This document shows, piece by piece, positions 35,425 through 48,881 of a stretch of 64,000 nt of DNA. A program made the translations under genes and the position numbers. Numbering within the stretch: position 1 is the first letter of the stretch; every line of letters begins with the position of its first letter. The notes beneath the pieces are model-generated. The model made no database searches and was not told the DNA's origin. It saw only the letters and a list, made by a program, of their open reading frames with translations. The DNA is from Phymorhynchus buccinoides. Taxonomy: Eukaryota; Mollusca; Gastropoda; Neogastropoda; Raphitomidae. The DNA lies in contig CM065691.1 in the NCBI GenBank assembly GCA_017654935.2, positions 29,693,516-29,757,515 of the forward strand, given 5' to 3'.

Positions 35425-35545
35425 TTTGCAGTCCCCCATACACGAATCTCATGAAATATCCGTGTTTCTGTATCAAATATTTTATCAGATTTGTGTATTA
35501 ATTGGTGTCTGCATGAATACAGTGAACGAAAATAGTTGAATTTTC
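35425..35545. mobile_element. Partial copy of the 5086 foldback MITE
   Basis: GTTTGCAGTCCCCCATACAC, ATTTTATCAGATT, GTGTATTAATTGG and GCATGAATACAGTGAACGA correspond to the central part of the MITE at 5086-5425. Confidence 0.6.
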
Positions 35546-35674
35546 ACCAGAATCATTCAGACAGTAGTATTTCACCAGAATCATTCAGACAGTAGTATTT
35601 CACCAGAATCATTCAGACAGTAGTATTTCACCAGAATCATTCAGACAGTAGTATTTCACCAGAATCATCTCGCC
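35545..35674 (+). repeat. Tandem array, 28-base unit, four copies plus a partial
   Basis: Units begin at 35545, 35573, 35601 and 35629 (CACCAGAATCATTCAGACAG), with a partial unit at 35657. The unit matches the subterminal ACAGTAGTATTTCAC part of the adjoining MITE, so the array arose inside the element. Confidence 0.93.
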
Positions 35675-35817
35675 TTGGCACAAGGTTGTGTGTGTCAGAC
35701 CAGTTGACATAAGCTAGAACACCAAGGCTACATCAAAATGTTTGTTATGTTCTGCATGGTTTGTGTGTGGATTGTCTTAAGCCATGACAAGTTCCTAGCA
35801 TAAAATATTCAGTCTAT

Positions 35818-35992
35818 AATCCTCCGAAGTCGGAGTGCGGCTGCCCACGTGGCGGGGTAATCAAAAACGATCACACACGTAATGTTCTCATCCCTGGCTG
35901 GTGCATTTGTATCATAGTGTTCAAGTGTATCAGCTGTAGAGATGATCCCTGGAGTCTTTAAGCCAGGGTAAGACAACAACAACAACAACAAC
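35818..35992 (+). mobile_element. SINE-like repeat, copy 1
   Basis: CTCCGAAGTCGGAGTGCGGC, CCCACGTGGCGGGGTAATCA, CACACGTAATGTTCTCATCC and CCTGGAGTCTTTAAGCCAGG end in a (CAA)n tail. Copies 2 and 3 are at 43353-43550 and 46124-46285. The short length, shared head and simple 3' tail indicate a SINE. No clear polymerase III B box is visible. Confidence 0.65.
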
Positions 35993-36259
35993 CAGAATCA
36001 TGTCTCGCAGAGTAACAGACTCACAGTTTGATAGCCGTACGACTCAAATTCGATGGGTGGGTCACCCCCTTTAAGTGTCATCCCTTGGAGGCTGGTTGAA
36101 TGACACGTGTCACATTGTATGCCACTGTGTCAGGGATTTACCTGTAAGATTCGGTCTGCATGTTACCTTGATTTGGGATTATCCCGATTGATTGATTTCT
36201 GTCTGTCTTTTTTAAAATATCTGTCTGTTTCCCTGCGTCCCTCTTTCTCTCTGTCTCTG

Positions 36260-36261
<2 letters not shown>

Positions 36262-36336
<75 letters not shown>
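36262..36336 (+). repeat. (CT)n microsatellite
   Basis: Near-perfect CT repeat of about 75 bases. Confidence 0.96.
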
Positions 36337-36342
<6 letters not shown>

Positions 36343-36450
36343 TGCCTTGCCATGTTTGTATTCTATGTTCGTATATGTACCAAGGACAGATTGGAAGACT
36401 AGGCGTTGCCTAAAATCTGTATTCTTGAAAAATAAAGTTTAAGTTTTCAA

Positions 36451-36618
<168 letters not shown>

Positions 36619-36815
36619 CGTATCTTGTGGCTTTGCTTACCCGATCTACCCCTTTCTCTCTTTTGAAAACACACAATACCATCGTGTGCATGTTTATAGC
36701 CTACCCAGATCCGCGCGCGCGCGTATGCATGAATGCACGTATAAAAACTAAACAAGTGCGCGTGATAAGCACGTAGGCTACTAAAAGACTACGGGAGACT
36801 CGGAGACAAGAGATG

Positions 36816-36837
36816 AAGTAGTAGTAGTAGTAGTAGT

Positions 36838-36906
<69 letters not shown>
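36816..36906 (+). repeat. (TAG)n trinucleotide repeat
   Basis: About 30 TAG units with one extra base at 36839. The complementary frames give Thr or Tyr runs only. Confidence 0.95.
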
Positions 36907-36918
36907 AGTAGGGTAAGA

Positions 36919-37122
36919 GGGGTAAAAAGCGCATGGGCGGGTAAGAAGCCCACCCCAATTATTTCATGAAATAAAGAAAATTTCAGTCAAATTTGCCCAT
37001 GAGACGAATGCTAGACATTAACGCTCCCTCTCATGTGTTTGCAAAATGTGACTGAAATTTGCTTGTGTTTCATGACGCATAATTGGGGTGGGCTTCTAAC
37101 CCGCCCATATGCTTTTTACCCC
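36919..37122. mobile_element. MITE, 204 bp, 43-base terminal inverted repeats
   Basis: The left end (GGGGTAAAAAGCGCATGGGC and onward to 36961) and the reverse complement of the right end (37080-37122) agree at 40 of 43 positions by hand count. There is no ORF. A left-flank AGGGTAAGA adjoins the TAG repeat. No convincing target-site duplication. Family unknown. Confidence 0.8.
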
Positions 37123-37892
37123 GTCTAAACCTACGTGCGTATGCCCGTATGCATGTGCACAGGCTAGCCTACGTACTTTAGACTTCCCCCCCCCCCCCCC
37201 CCAAATCCTTTCTAGCGTAACCTGCAATGATCGGTCATCTGGGGTGGCTGTAAACAAAGAGGGTAAACAAATGGATAAACGGAGGACAAGAATAGAATAC
37301 GAGGCGCAATATGAATTGTTCGGAAATAATTAAGGGGAGTAATTTCATGGTGTGTGGGAGTGATCTTGCCTAATTCAATCGGTCAAACAGGGGAAGTTAC
37401 TCTACCCATCAAGTAGATCCCCAGCTCTCGCCTCGTGTGCTTGAGCAGACATACAGCACTTAGAACACCGTGCGTCATTCTAAAAAAATTAAATGTCATT
37501 TATATTTTTACGTCACATTTTGCAAGTTTTATCAGTTTGTGGCCACTGGCCACCCCCCTAATTTTTTTTTTCTAAAATAATGTTTGCAAGTCGCTGACTC
37601 GCATCCTACGGTTTCAATCTTCGACGCCATTGCTGCATTGTTGCTATGGTATTTGACCGAGCAGGGCCCGCTGTGAACCCAGGGAAGAACTTAGCCGGTT
37701 GAAGAGTTCACAGGTTCACCGTGCCATATGTCACAGGGTTGTCTTGTAGTTCAATGTCTGCAGAAACAAACCCAAAGGGAATTAGGAAAAAAAGAGGACA
37801 CAGTGTGGGAAATAGGTAAGTCCTATGAAAACATTAATATAGGTTGGGGGTGGAGGTTAGTTTGTTTGAGGGTGGGTGGGGATGTGTGTGTG

Positions 37893-37928
<36 letters not shown>

Positions 37929-38526
37929 GTGTGCGTGTGCGTGCGTGCGTGCGTGCGCGCGCACACATGCGAGCACATCCTTACGTGTATGCGTGTGCGC
38001 ATAATTATAAATGCGTGTAGGCTAAATAGTTCGTGGGATGGAGGGGTGGGGGGGGGGGGTGGGGGGGAGCTAAGCAATATATGGAATTGTTATTGTGAGA
38101 GATCGGAGAGGTAGGTAAGTGGGAGTAAAGGGGGGGGGGGGGGGGTAAACAGGGGCCTCGGTCAGATAGTCCGACGGGTGATTCGCAGTGCCAGTTGTGG
38201 AGATAACAGATAACAATGATCCTCACCAGTCGATAATCAGTATGGTCATCGATCATGTCTGGACATCGATATTCTGAGAACAACAACCACACATTCCTAA
38301 GATGTTAGTGGATAAACGAATGGTCAAACGAATCGTAAATGACCTACAAAGACGACTAAACTTAAAGAGCATTGCTACCATTTGTGTAAAACTTTTTTTT
38401 CTCTCCATGATCATCTTAGGTCTAATGTATTTAATTTGAAATCAAAGAACCAGTTAATTTCTTCTTTAAGAATTTCTTGAATTCTTTCCGCTTGTAAAAT
38501 CGACATTGCAATGCCAAATCCTAGGG
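37123..38526. other. Intergenic with simple repeats
   Basis: Poly-C at 37186-37202, (GT)n/(GC)n at 37880-37965 and poly-G runs at 38049-38066 and 38130-38145. The ORF at 37728-38114 runs through the GT tract and is not credible as a gene. Confidence 0.6.
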
Positions 38527-38945
38527 AGAAAGGTGGTTAAGACGTTCGCCTGCCAAATGTAATGCGTGACTGTAACGTGAGTGACCCGGGTTCGAATCCC
38601 GGCCTCGCCCTTTCTTTCTAGTTTTGACAGGAAAATCGAACTGAACGTCGAGTCCTTCGGATGGGGACTTAAAGCTAGTCTGACCCGTGCGCTTTACGCA
38701 CGTAAAAATCCCACGGCAGTTGAAAGTCGGTAAGAGCAGGGAGAAATCCCGCTGCCTGGTATGGCCAAATTGATAGCTAGGTTTTCCAAGTGTGACCACA
38801 CCCCCTCCTCAGCCTGTGCCCCCCCCCCCCCCAACAACAACAAAAAATTGGGTAGGCGCTGTTCTTGCGGCGACGCTCTCTCCGGGGGAGAGCAGCCCGA
38901 ATTTCACAGAGATAAGTCTTTGTGACTAGAATATACCAAATACCA
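38527..38945 (+). mobile_element. tRNA-derived SINE with composite tail
   Basis: An A-box-like GGTGGTTAAGACG is followed by a B box (GGTTCGAATCC at 38589-38599). A core follows with GAGTCCTTCGGATGGGGAC, CCGTGCGCTTTACGCACGTA and AATCCCACGGC. After a poly-C run comes a separate tail (GGTAGGCGCTGTTCTTGCGG through TAAGTCTTTGTGAC) ending in CCAAATA repeats. The core is shared, in reverse orientation, with 59735-59905. The tail probably derives from a partner LINE. Confidence 0.85.
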
Positions 38946-39109
38946 AAAATGCCAATACAAAAACAAATGTCCAGTCAACAAGTTAGTTAGGTCACATTCA
39001 CTGATTGGAATAGGACCTACCCCGTGGAAGCCATGGAAGCCATCCCTCGTCGCCTGTTAACGGAATCATAATTATATTCTAATTATTCCCACGTTAGGCC
39101 ACCCAACGT

Positions 39110-41134
<2,025 letters not shown>

Positions 41135-41295
41135 TTTCCTGGTATTGCAGTACCTCCAGGATCAACCCACTATCTTTATATCTATGAATGTCCCATGTGT
41201 GTCTGTTCCAGGTCGGAGGACGTTAAGCAGGTTTCCTCGCATTCCCAATGTGATAATTTATTATGATATGATATGATATGATAATTGATATGAGT
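41135..41295 (+). mobile_element. Dispersed repeat, copy 2, with ATGAT tail
   Basis: It matches 23170-23310 (CTTTATATCTATGAA, GTGTGTCTGTTCCAG, GGAGGACGTTAAGCAG) and ends in repeated ATGATATG units, a typical non-LTR retroelement terminus. Confidence 0.55.
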
Positions 41296-41762
41296 AGGCA
41301 TACTATATATAAACTTCAAGCTTGTTACTGCAGGGTTTTAAAAAAAAATTGTATATGTGTTGTTGGTCAATAAAGATTATTTAAACCAAAACTACGAGTA
41401 CTAGGCCAAACGTTGTTTGATACATGATAATTAGTGTCTTAGAATGCAATCCCCCCCTCCCAACTCTCTGTGCCTACCCCACCTACCCGTAACCCTGACC
41501 TCTTTTAGCTGTTATTGACCTTTACAAGGGTGATGTAGGTCTAACCCCAATGCGAGTCAATTTCTACCCATACCTCTTTGCACCTGTAGAGCTACTTATC
41601 TTTCCGTTACCCCCTCCGTACGTCCCACCCCTCTTTCCCTTCTATTCCCTTCTCTTTCCGTGACCCTCTTTCTTATTCCCCTACCCTACCCCTATCCCAC
41701 CCCAAGCCTTCCACTTTATCCCCACGTCCCGGGGCAGTGGGTGAATGAATGCCTCGTGCCCA

Positions 41763-42612
41763 ATGAGACAGGGACACATAGAGACAGGGACACATATAGA
41801 GACAGGGACACATAGAGACAGGGACATATAGAGACAGGGACACATAGAGACAGGGGACATATAGAGACATGGGACATATAGAGACAGGGACACATAGAGA
41901 CGGGGACATATAGAGACAGGGACACATAGAGACAGGGACACATAGAGACAGGGACACATAGAGACAGGGACATATAGAGACAGGGACACATAGAGACAGG
42001 GACACATAGAGACAGGGACACATAGAGACAGGGACACATAGAGACAGGGACATATAGAGACAGGGGACACATAGAGACAGGGACATATAGAGACAGGGAC
42101 ACATAGAGACAGGGACATATAGAGACAGGGACATATAGAGACAGGGACACATAGAGACATGGACATATAGAGACAGGGACACATAGAGACAGGGACACAT
42201 AGAGACAGGGACACATAGAGACGGGGACATATAGAGACAGGGACACATAGAGACAGGGACATATAGAGACGGGGACATATAGAGACAGGGACACATAGAG
42301 ACAGGGACATATAGAGACAGGGACACATAGAGACAGGGACATATAGAGACAGGGACATATAGAGACAGGGACGCATAGAGACAGGGACACATAGAGACAG
42401 GGACACATAGAGACAGGGACATATAGAGACAGGGACATATAGAGACAGGGACACATAGAGACAGGGACACATAGAGACAGGGACACATAGAGACAGGGAC
42501 ATATAGAGACAGGGACATATAGAGACAGGGACACATAGAGACAGGGACATATAGAGACAGGGACATATAGAGACAGGGACGCATAGAGACAGGGACATAT
42601 ATAGAGACGGGG
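41763..42612 (+). repeat. 16-base minisatellite, about 50 copies
   Basis: The unit is GACACATAGAGACAGG or its variant GACATATAGAGACAGG. Variants are interspersed irregularly, with rare GACGCATA, GACGGG and one-base length variants. The minus-strand unit lacks stops in all frames, and 16 is not a multiple of 3, so three overlapping 300-370-codon ORFs arise (Cys/Ser/Pro/Leu/Val repeats). These are artefacts of the repeat. Confidence 0.96.
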
Positions 42613-42639
42613 GCACGGCACGCATGGAAACGGAGGCAC

Positions 42640-43062
42640 AACTATATGATCTCCTCCCCCTTCCCTCTCCCACCCCTCTCCTTCTCCTAAACTGCAAAAA
42701 AAAAAAGAATTCAGTCAAACCAGCACAGACAATCATCATCCAATCCCAAACCACTACACGGGCGCACCGGCAGTACATCGTAGTAAACATATCCATTATT
42801 CACACCAGCGGTACTGATCGGCTGAGCGGGCAATAACAATGAAAAGGGCACCAGGCCCCGACAGGTCTCATCGGCTCCCGCTGCTACGGAAGCATTCTAC
42901 CTAAATAACTTCGGAAGTTGAGTAACAGGCTGTGTCCGTCACCTCTGTCACTCATGAGCACTGCTGCTGTTCTCTGGTACTACAAGTACAACTGGAACTC
43001 AAACGGGTAGTACCTGCTGGGTACCTTCGTTCCTGTCACCAAAGGAAGTGGGGGGGGGGGGG

Positions 43063-43106
<44 letters not shown>

Positions 43107-43352
43107 GGGGGGGGGGGGCAGGTTGCTGCAAAGTTCATAGTTCATAGAGAGTTGAAAAAAGACACAAGATCAAGGGGAAAGAAAGAGAGTTATTGATTGT
43201 CATTAGTGTGAAAATTACTTAAATAAAATGATGCTCTGCAAGAAGATAAAATTCAATACTGAACTACATGCCAGGACTTGAGTTATTTGCTTAAGTACGC
43301 CACCTTATAAAACAAACAGTATCAATAAATATGAACTATAATTTAGGTCTGG
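42640..43352. other. Intergenic with G and GA runs
   Basis: Poly-G at 43052-43064, (GA)n at 43070-43102 and poly-G at 43105-43117. Nothing else recognised. Confidence 0.55.
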
Positions 43353-43550
43353 TATTCCTCCGAAGTCGGAGCAGGGCCAGGGTATTTAGATACACAGACC
43401 CTGGTCGGAGTGTGGCTGCCCACGTTGCGGGGTAATCAAAAAAAGGTTACACACGTAATGCTTGGTGCATTTGTGCCATAGTGTTCAAGTGCTTCATCTG
43501 TGGGAGTGATATCTGGGGTCTTTTAAGCCAGGGTAAGACAACAACAACAG
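43353..43550 (+). mobile_element. SINE-like repeat, copy 2
   Basis: CTCCGAAGTCGGAGCAGGGC is followed by a short internal duplication of the head (GGTCGGAGTGTGGCTGCCCA), then GCGGGGTAATCAAAA and AAGCCAGGGTAAGACAACAA with a CAA tail. Confidence 0.65.
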
Positions 43551-43644
43551 GTCTGGTAACAAAAACATTCCTTGATCAAAAAGACACGTTGCGTTTCTTT
43601 GTTTCTCATGGCTCATTTCAGTTCTTAAACCATCACATCGTAAC

Positions 43645-43925
43645 GCATCCAAAAGTAATAAAATAACAGTGCGATTTGGGATGGTCAAATCCATCTTCTG
43701 ATGATAACGAATGATCATAGCAGGCCCTATAGTCAGAATATGCATGACAGTGAAGCCATTCTTGTGCAAAAGAGACCCAGAACACATCCCAAAGTAATAG
43801 AATAACAGTGCGATTTGGGATGGTCAAATCCATCTTCTGATGATAACAAATGACCATAGCAGGCCCTATAGTCAGAATATGCATGACAGCGAAGCCATTC
43901 TTGTGCAAAACAGACCCAGATTGGT
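43645..43925 (+). repeat. Tandem duplication, ~139-base unit
   Basis: The segment containing AATAACAGTGCGATTTGGGA at 43660 recurs near 43801, with over 95% agreement through CATTCTTGTGCAAAA. Overlapping minus-strand ORFs inherit the repeat. Confidence 0.92.
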
Positions 43926-44185
43926 TCTGATGAAAGGAGGGCAGTGAACTAATCGCGAACCTGCTACTAATATAAAGCGGACGTACACTTCCGTGCCTTT
44001 CACTGCGGATCAAGATCGTCGAGATTGGTTACGATGATCGTACTTATGCCTTACCTTTGTTGTTCTTACCTTTGTGGTCATCAAGACTTTTCATGATTGA
44101 TCTTTGTGGTGACTCGCCATATTTGTGTACTCCCAAGTCTGTAAGAACGGAAGTACATTGCCATTACTAGAAAGGGACTATACAT

Positions 44186-44713
44186 ATGGCTCCCCCCCCC
44201 CCCACTTGCGTGCGCAGCTCGACCCTTCCAACGGAAGTGTCGCCATCTTAGTCCTTATTTGTGTGTAAACAGCATCGATCTGGCATTTTTCAAACAAAGT
44301 TACTGACTAAGATGGCGGTCTCCCATAATATGGCGCGCTCCTTGTGGCCGGATATGACGACACGTGGGTACAAGCCATATCATTATATGCGTCTGCCTAA
44401 AAAACAAACAAAAAAACATCACCACCACACCCCAAGAAAAAGAAAGAAAAAGAAAAACAAGTTTCGCTCCCCAGAACTGCCAATCATACTTTTTTTCAAT
44501 TGGTAGAACTCTTCCCCTTGTCCTGGTATGGCTGGTACCCACGCGTCGTCATATCCGGCCACAAGGAGCGCGCCATATTATGGGAGACCGCCATCTTAGT
44601 CAGTAACTTTGTTTGAAAAATGCCAGATCGATGCTGTTTACACACAAATCTGACTAAGATGGCGACACTTCCGTTGGAAGGGTCGAGATGCGCACACAGG
44701 TGGGGGGAGCCAT
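44186..44713. mobile_element. Foldback MITE, ~190-base arms
   Basis: The left arm (44186-44389) starts ATGGCTCCCCCC. The right arm (44526-44713) ends GGGGGGAGCCAT and is its near-perfect reverse complement. Each arm also contains a smaller inverted pair (CGCCATCTTAGT and ACTAAGATGGCG). The ~136-base centre is A-rich and unique. No ORF of its own. A diverged half copy lies at 17843-18100. Confidence 0.85.
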
Positions 44714-45039
44714 TGATGCTCTGTGCTTAATTTTAACCAGGTAACAGGCCATATTAACATGATCCCAATGACTTGATAGTGCTTGCAGTTAACTAATACT
44801 TATCCAGTCATATTGAAAATGGACGGATGTGTAGACCTACCCGAGGATGAACTCCAGGATGTCAGTTCGACTAAATGGCAACCCGTACAAATGTACTCCC
44901 AAAGAGAGAGACAGAACGAGAGAGAGCTATATACTATATAATAATATAGCTATATTATATATATAGAGACAGACAGTCCTGAGACAGACGCCAACGGTTT
45001 TGAAACTATGGGCACTTTTATCGGCGGACAGACAGACAG

Positions 45040-45051
45040 ACAGTCAGATAG

Positions 45052-45083
<32 letters not shown>

Positions 45084-45112
45084 ACGCACACGCACACACA
45101 CACACACACACC
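45040..45112 (+). repeat. (CA)n with CGCA variants
   Basis: CA microsatellite with GC interruptions. Confidence 0.95.
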
Positions 45113-45189
45113 GCATATTTTATTATATAGTCTGTCTGGTCAGTCCGTCTATCACTGTCAGTCTATCTCTGTCTCTGTGTTCTTGCGTC

Positions 45190-45437
<248 letters not shown>

Positions 45438-45686
45438 TGTCTCATTCTCACCAACTCAGACCTCCGGTTTCCAAAGAACGAAGAAAAGGACGCAAAATTC
45501 GTGCAGTCAATTGCAAGGGAAACAATCCATGACCAGTCCAATCGCACTGTTTAAATGTATTTTCTCCCTTGGATGAGAGAGTGAGAATGACCATGGATAC
45601 TGAACGAACGAACGAAATTTTATTTATAGAGGGGTAATAGAATAAGCAATAACATGCTTTTTTTTACATCCATCCCTCTGAAGAAG

Positions 45687-45901
<215 letters not shown>

Positions 45902-45954
45902 CAACTTTATAGATTAGTTTTTATTTTTTGACATTTAATTAACTTGAAAAAACC

Positions 45955-46090
45955 CAACGTCATTGGGACACACAACAAACAGAACAAACAAGCACACAAG
46001 AGTAAAGTGACGTTATTTTATTCACAAGAGACACAACAAAACAACTGTATTCTTCGGCAAATGCGCCTTTATCAACATAGACATACAAGA
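45955..46090 (-). mobile_element. Dispersed element tail, inverted copy
   Basis: The reverse complement carries GATAAAGGCGCATTTGCCGA, CAGTTGTTTTGTTGTGTCTC and CGTCACTTTAC, the same as 46390-46560 on the plus strand and 18590-18700. Confidence 0.6.
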
Positions 46091-46123
46091 AAACATCAAA
46101 CAGCAAAGAGAACAAAATGATTA

Positions 46124-46285
46124 TCCCCCGAAGTCGGAGTGTGGTTGCTCACGTGGCGCGGTAATCAAAAACGGTCATACACGTAATGTTCTCATTCCTA
46201 GCTGATGCATTTGTATCATGTTCAAGTGCTTCGCCGCGGGATGATCCCTGGAGTCATTTAGCCAGGGTACTACAACAAAATGATT
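46124..46285 (+). mobile_element. SINE-like repeat, copy 3
   Basis: CCCGAAGTCGGAGTGTGGTT, GTGGCGCGGTAATCAAAAAC and CCTGGAGTCATTTAGCCAGG. It sits between two inverted copies of another repeat. Confidence 0.65.
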
Positions 46286-46389
46286 TTTTTTTTAAACAAA
46301 GAAAAACAACAACAATACTTCCCCTCTACAATCCAATTTTTGGAATTGGAGATTCACAGATTCATAGGTATTGTGTTTTGCTCTCTCTC

Positions 46390-46560
46390 TTTTTTCTTCA
46401 GTCTTCTTTTTTATTATCCTTTTGCTATCTTTGCCGGCTGTTTGCTGTTTTATTGAATGTCTTTTTGTTGTTGATAAAGGCGCATTCCGATTTCGCCGAA
46501 ATATCCAGTTGTTTTGTTGTGTCTCTTGTGAATAACCGAAATTACGTCACTTTACACTTG
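46390..46560 (+). mobile_element. Dispersed element tail, direct copy
   Basis: GTTGATAAAGGCGCATTCCG, CGCCGAAATATCCAGTTG and TTACGTCACTTTACACTTG pair with the inverted copy at 45955-46090. Confidence 0.6.
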
Positions 46561-46599
46561 TGATGATACTTAGTGTTTTACGTCCTCTCGGCCCATAAG

Positions 46600-46832
46600 G
46601 GCACATATGAGACATACTTTACACTTGTGTGCTTGCTTGTTTGTTCAAGTTGTATTCAATTAACTTGTTTTCGCCTGGTCACACATTGCATAATGGAGCT
46701 TCATATAATATTTTTCTAACCGAAATAACGTCACTTTACACTTGTGTGCTTGCTTGTTTGTTCAAGTTGTATTCAATTAACTTTGTTTTCGCCTGGTCAC
46801 ACATTGCATAATGGAGCTTCATATAATATGTT
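46600..46832 (+). repeat. Tandem duplication, ~115-base unit
   Basis: CACTTTACACTTGTGTGCTT through CATAATGGAGCTTCATATAA occurs twice in direct succession, with one-base differences. The unit begins with the tail of the dispersed element just upstream. Confidence 0.9.
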
Positions 46833-47518
46833 TCCTTGAAAAGTTCCGACAGAGACAGCCTGCCTACATTACAGACTAAATTTTGGAGAAAAACAAACAA
46901 AAGTTTTTTCTTTCATTGATTAACATTTTCAGTTTTCAATAAATACTAATAAAAATCAGTTTGTGTTATTTTTCCAGATTTTGTTTGTTTTGAAGTTTCT
47001 CAATGTCGACTTTTTTCGTCATAAGGGGTCCAGACAGAAACAGAAGGGGTTTACACATGCAGTGGCTACGGGTACGGCGTTGTTGCAACACTCAGGCCAT
47101 GCTCCCTGCACATACTAAACTGGCCTCAGATACTAACAAATTCAAAAACCTCCTAGACAGTGATCCAAAAATTGCCCTGTTAAAGTACATCCATGATTAG
47201 TGCATCAAAATGGATGCTAAAAACCGCCACAGCAATTGCCAAACTAACCAAAAGGAAGGACGCATTGAGAGGCTGCAAGGCCTGGTCGTCCAAATACCTG
47301 ACCTGACCATGTTCAGGGATAGTTCCTGGTCGAATTTTTCGTCAACAAAAGCATTTTCTTATTTCGTATGTTTAACGCATCTTGGTAAGGAATAGGGTTA
47401 GGGTTAGTAGTTTCTGAAGACATTTGCGCACAGTTTTGTGTCCCGTGATTGAGCCCCGTACCCGTAGCCTGGAGAATGTTAAATACGGGCCCGTACCACT
47501 AGCCTCTGCCATAAGTTT

Positions 47519-47528
47519 ACTTCCTGTG
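47519..47528 (+). promoter_or_regulatory. ETS-like motif upstream of SUGT1 start
   Basis: ACTTCCTGTG lies about 52 bases upstream of the ATG in a region without a TATA box. ETS/GABP-type sites are common in promoters of housekeeping genes. The motif match alone is weak evidence. Confidence 0.25.
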
Positions 47529-47579
47529 TATTTGGGGGAGAGAACTGTTATCATACCTAATCTAGATTTTTCTGTCAAC

Positions 47580-47608
47580 ATGGCGTCAGGCCCGTCAGAC
47601 TTGTTGAG
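47580..47608 (+). CDS. SUGT1: SUGT1 exon 1 (coding part)
   Basis: Encodes MASGPSDLL plus two bases, followed by a GTAGGG donor. It joins in frame to exon 2 to give LLRKASDEF, and the upstream frame has no better start. Confidence 0.75.
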
Positions 47609-48822
47609 GTAGGGTGGTTATAAAATTTAAAAAAAATATTTACTTTTTGTCAAATCCTAATGAAATTTATGTCATTGGAAAGAGCCCGACAAGACCTTTA
47701 AAATGATACCCAAATTATCAAAATCGGTCGAAAATTGAGAAAGTTACGACGTTTTAAAATGTTAGCTTTTTTTACATGAGCTATATAAGAAAAAGTTGAT
47801 CAAGATTACCGGCCCTTACCGTATCAAGGTTTGGATGAATAAAACAGCCATAACTTTTTCTTTTTTTTACCAATAAACAAAACATTGGTACCAAAATAAA
47901 GCTTATTCAAAGGGGCAACATCAACCCCAAACATTAGACAGATTAGGCCTAAGCTTTTTGTGCGACTCACAAGATCGCAACATCAACATGCGCGTGACAG
48001 AAAACATGTCCGACAGTCTTCGACGTAACACCTCCCGACTTGTGGAGACCTTGAGCAGCATTGAGATTTATTCTAGATGCACCAAATTTGGTGTACTTGT
48101 AGAAAAATAATTAAATGTAACTGCGCATTTGTTTTAAAGAATTATATAATTACCGTTCAGAAATGATAAACGAATGAATTGGACCCAAATATTGGATCGC
48201 TTGTCTCTCGCGATCGGCCGTCTTAGCGTAAAAAAAGATCGTTCCCGAATGACCGAGTAGGTGTCTGCTTCCCGAAAGAAAGAAACTCGGATGGTCAGCG
48301 CCAAGAATAACCACCAATAAAAACAAGCAAAGGAAGTGACCGTTTGGCACATAGCCAAAATCGCGGTTCGGATTTTCAACGAGAAAAATCGCTGCGGCTT
48401 GACCTAATTCCGTCGTTCCTAGTTGAGGTCCGACTTGTTTTTACACGTTTTGTGTTTTGCAACTTTGAATATTTCGAGATAGTTCTTTTTTTTAATGAAT
48501 TGATCTAAATATTTCTTTGCATATTATGATTGCAGGAAAGCCAGTGATGAGTTCATCAGTGAAAATTACGAGCGTGCAGTTGAGGTAGGCCCTAAAAATA
48601 AAATCTGTTTTCTGAGAATGTTCTCGTCTTGTTTTGTGTGTGACTGTCTAAGAACATGAAATGTAAGAAAAAAATAAGAATGTTCCTAGTTGCGTTGGGA
48701 ATAGTAGGATTGAAAAAAAGGAGGGAAGGGGGGCGGGTTCAGTTTCTTATTTGTGGATATTATGGTTTTCGTTGTATGCTTAAATTCACTCCGTGTCTTC
48801 AGCAGTTCAGGGGTAGCACTGA

Positions 48823-48881
<59 letters not shown>

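Noticed and set aside
38560..38610. A functional tRNA gene, because of a clear B box
   Set aside because: No cloverleaf can be formed around it, and the sequence continues into a SINE core and tail.
41673..42796. Long minus-strand ORFs of 307-371 codons that look like a Cys/Pro-rich repeat protein
   Set aside because: They lie in a 16-base minisatellite that is open in all three frames. No start context, splice sites or composition other than that of the repeat supports a gene.
47395..47412. TTAGGGTTAGGG upstream of SUGT1 as telomere-associated sequence
   Set aside because: Only two to three units, inside a gene-bearing region. Expected by chance in 64 kb.
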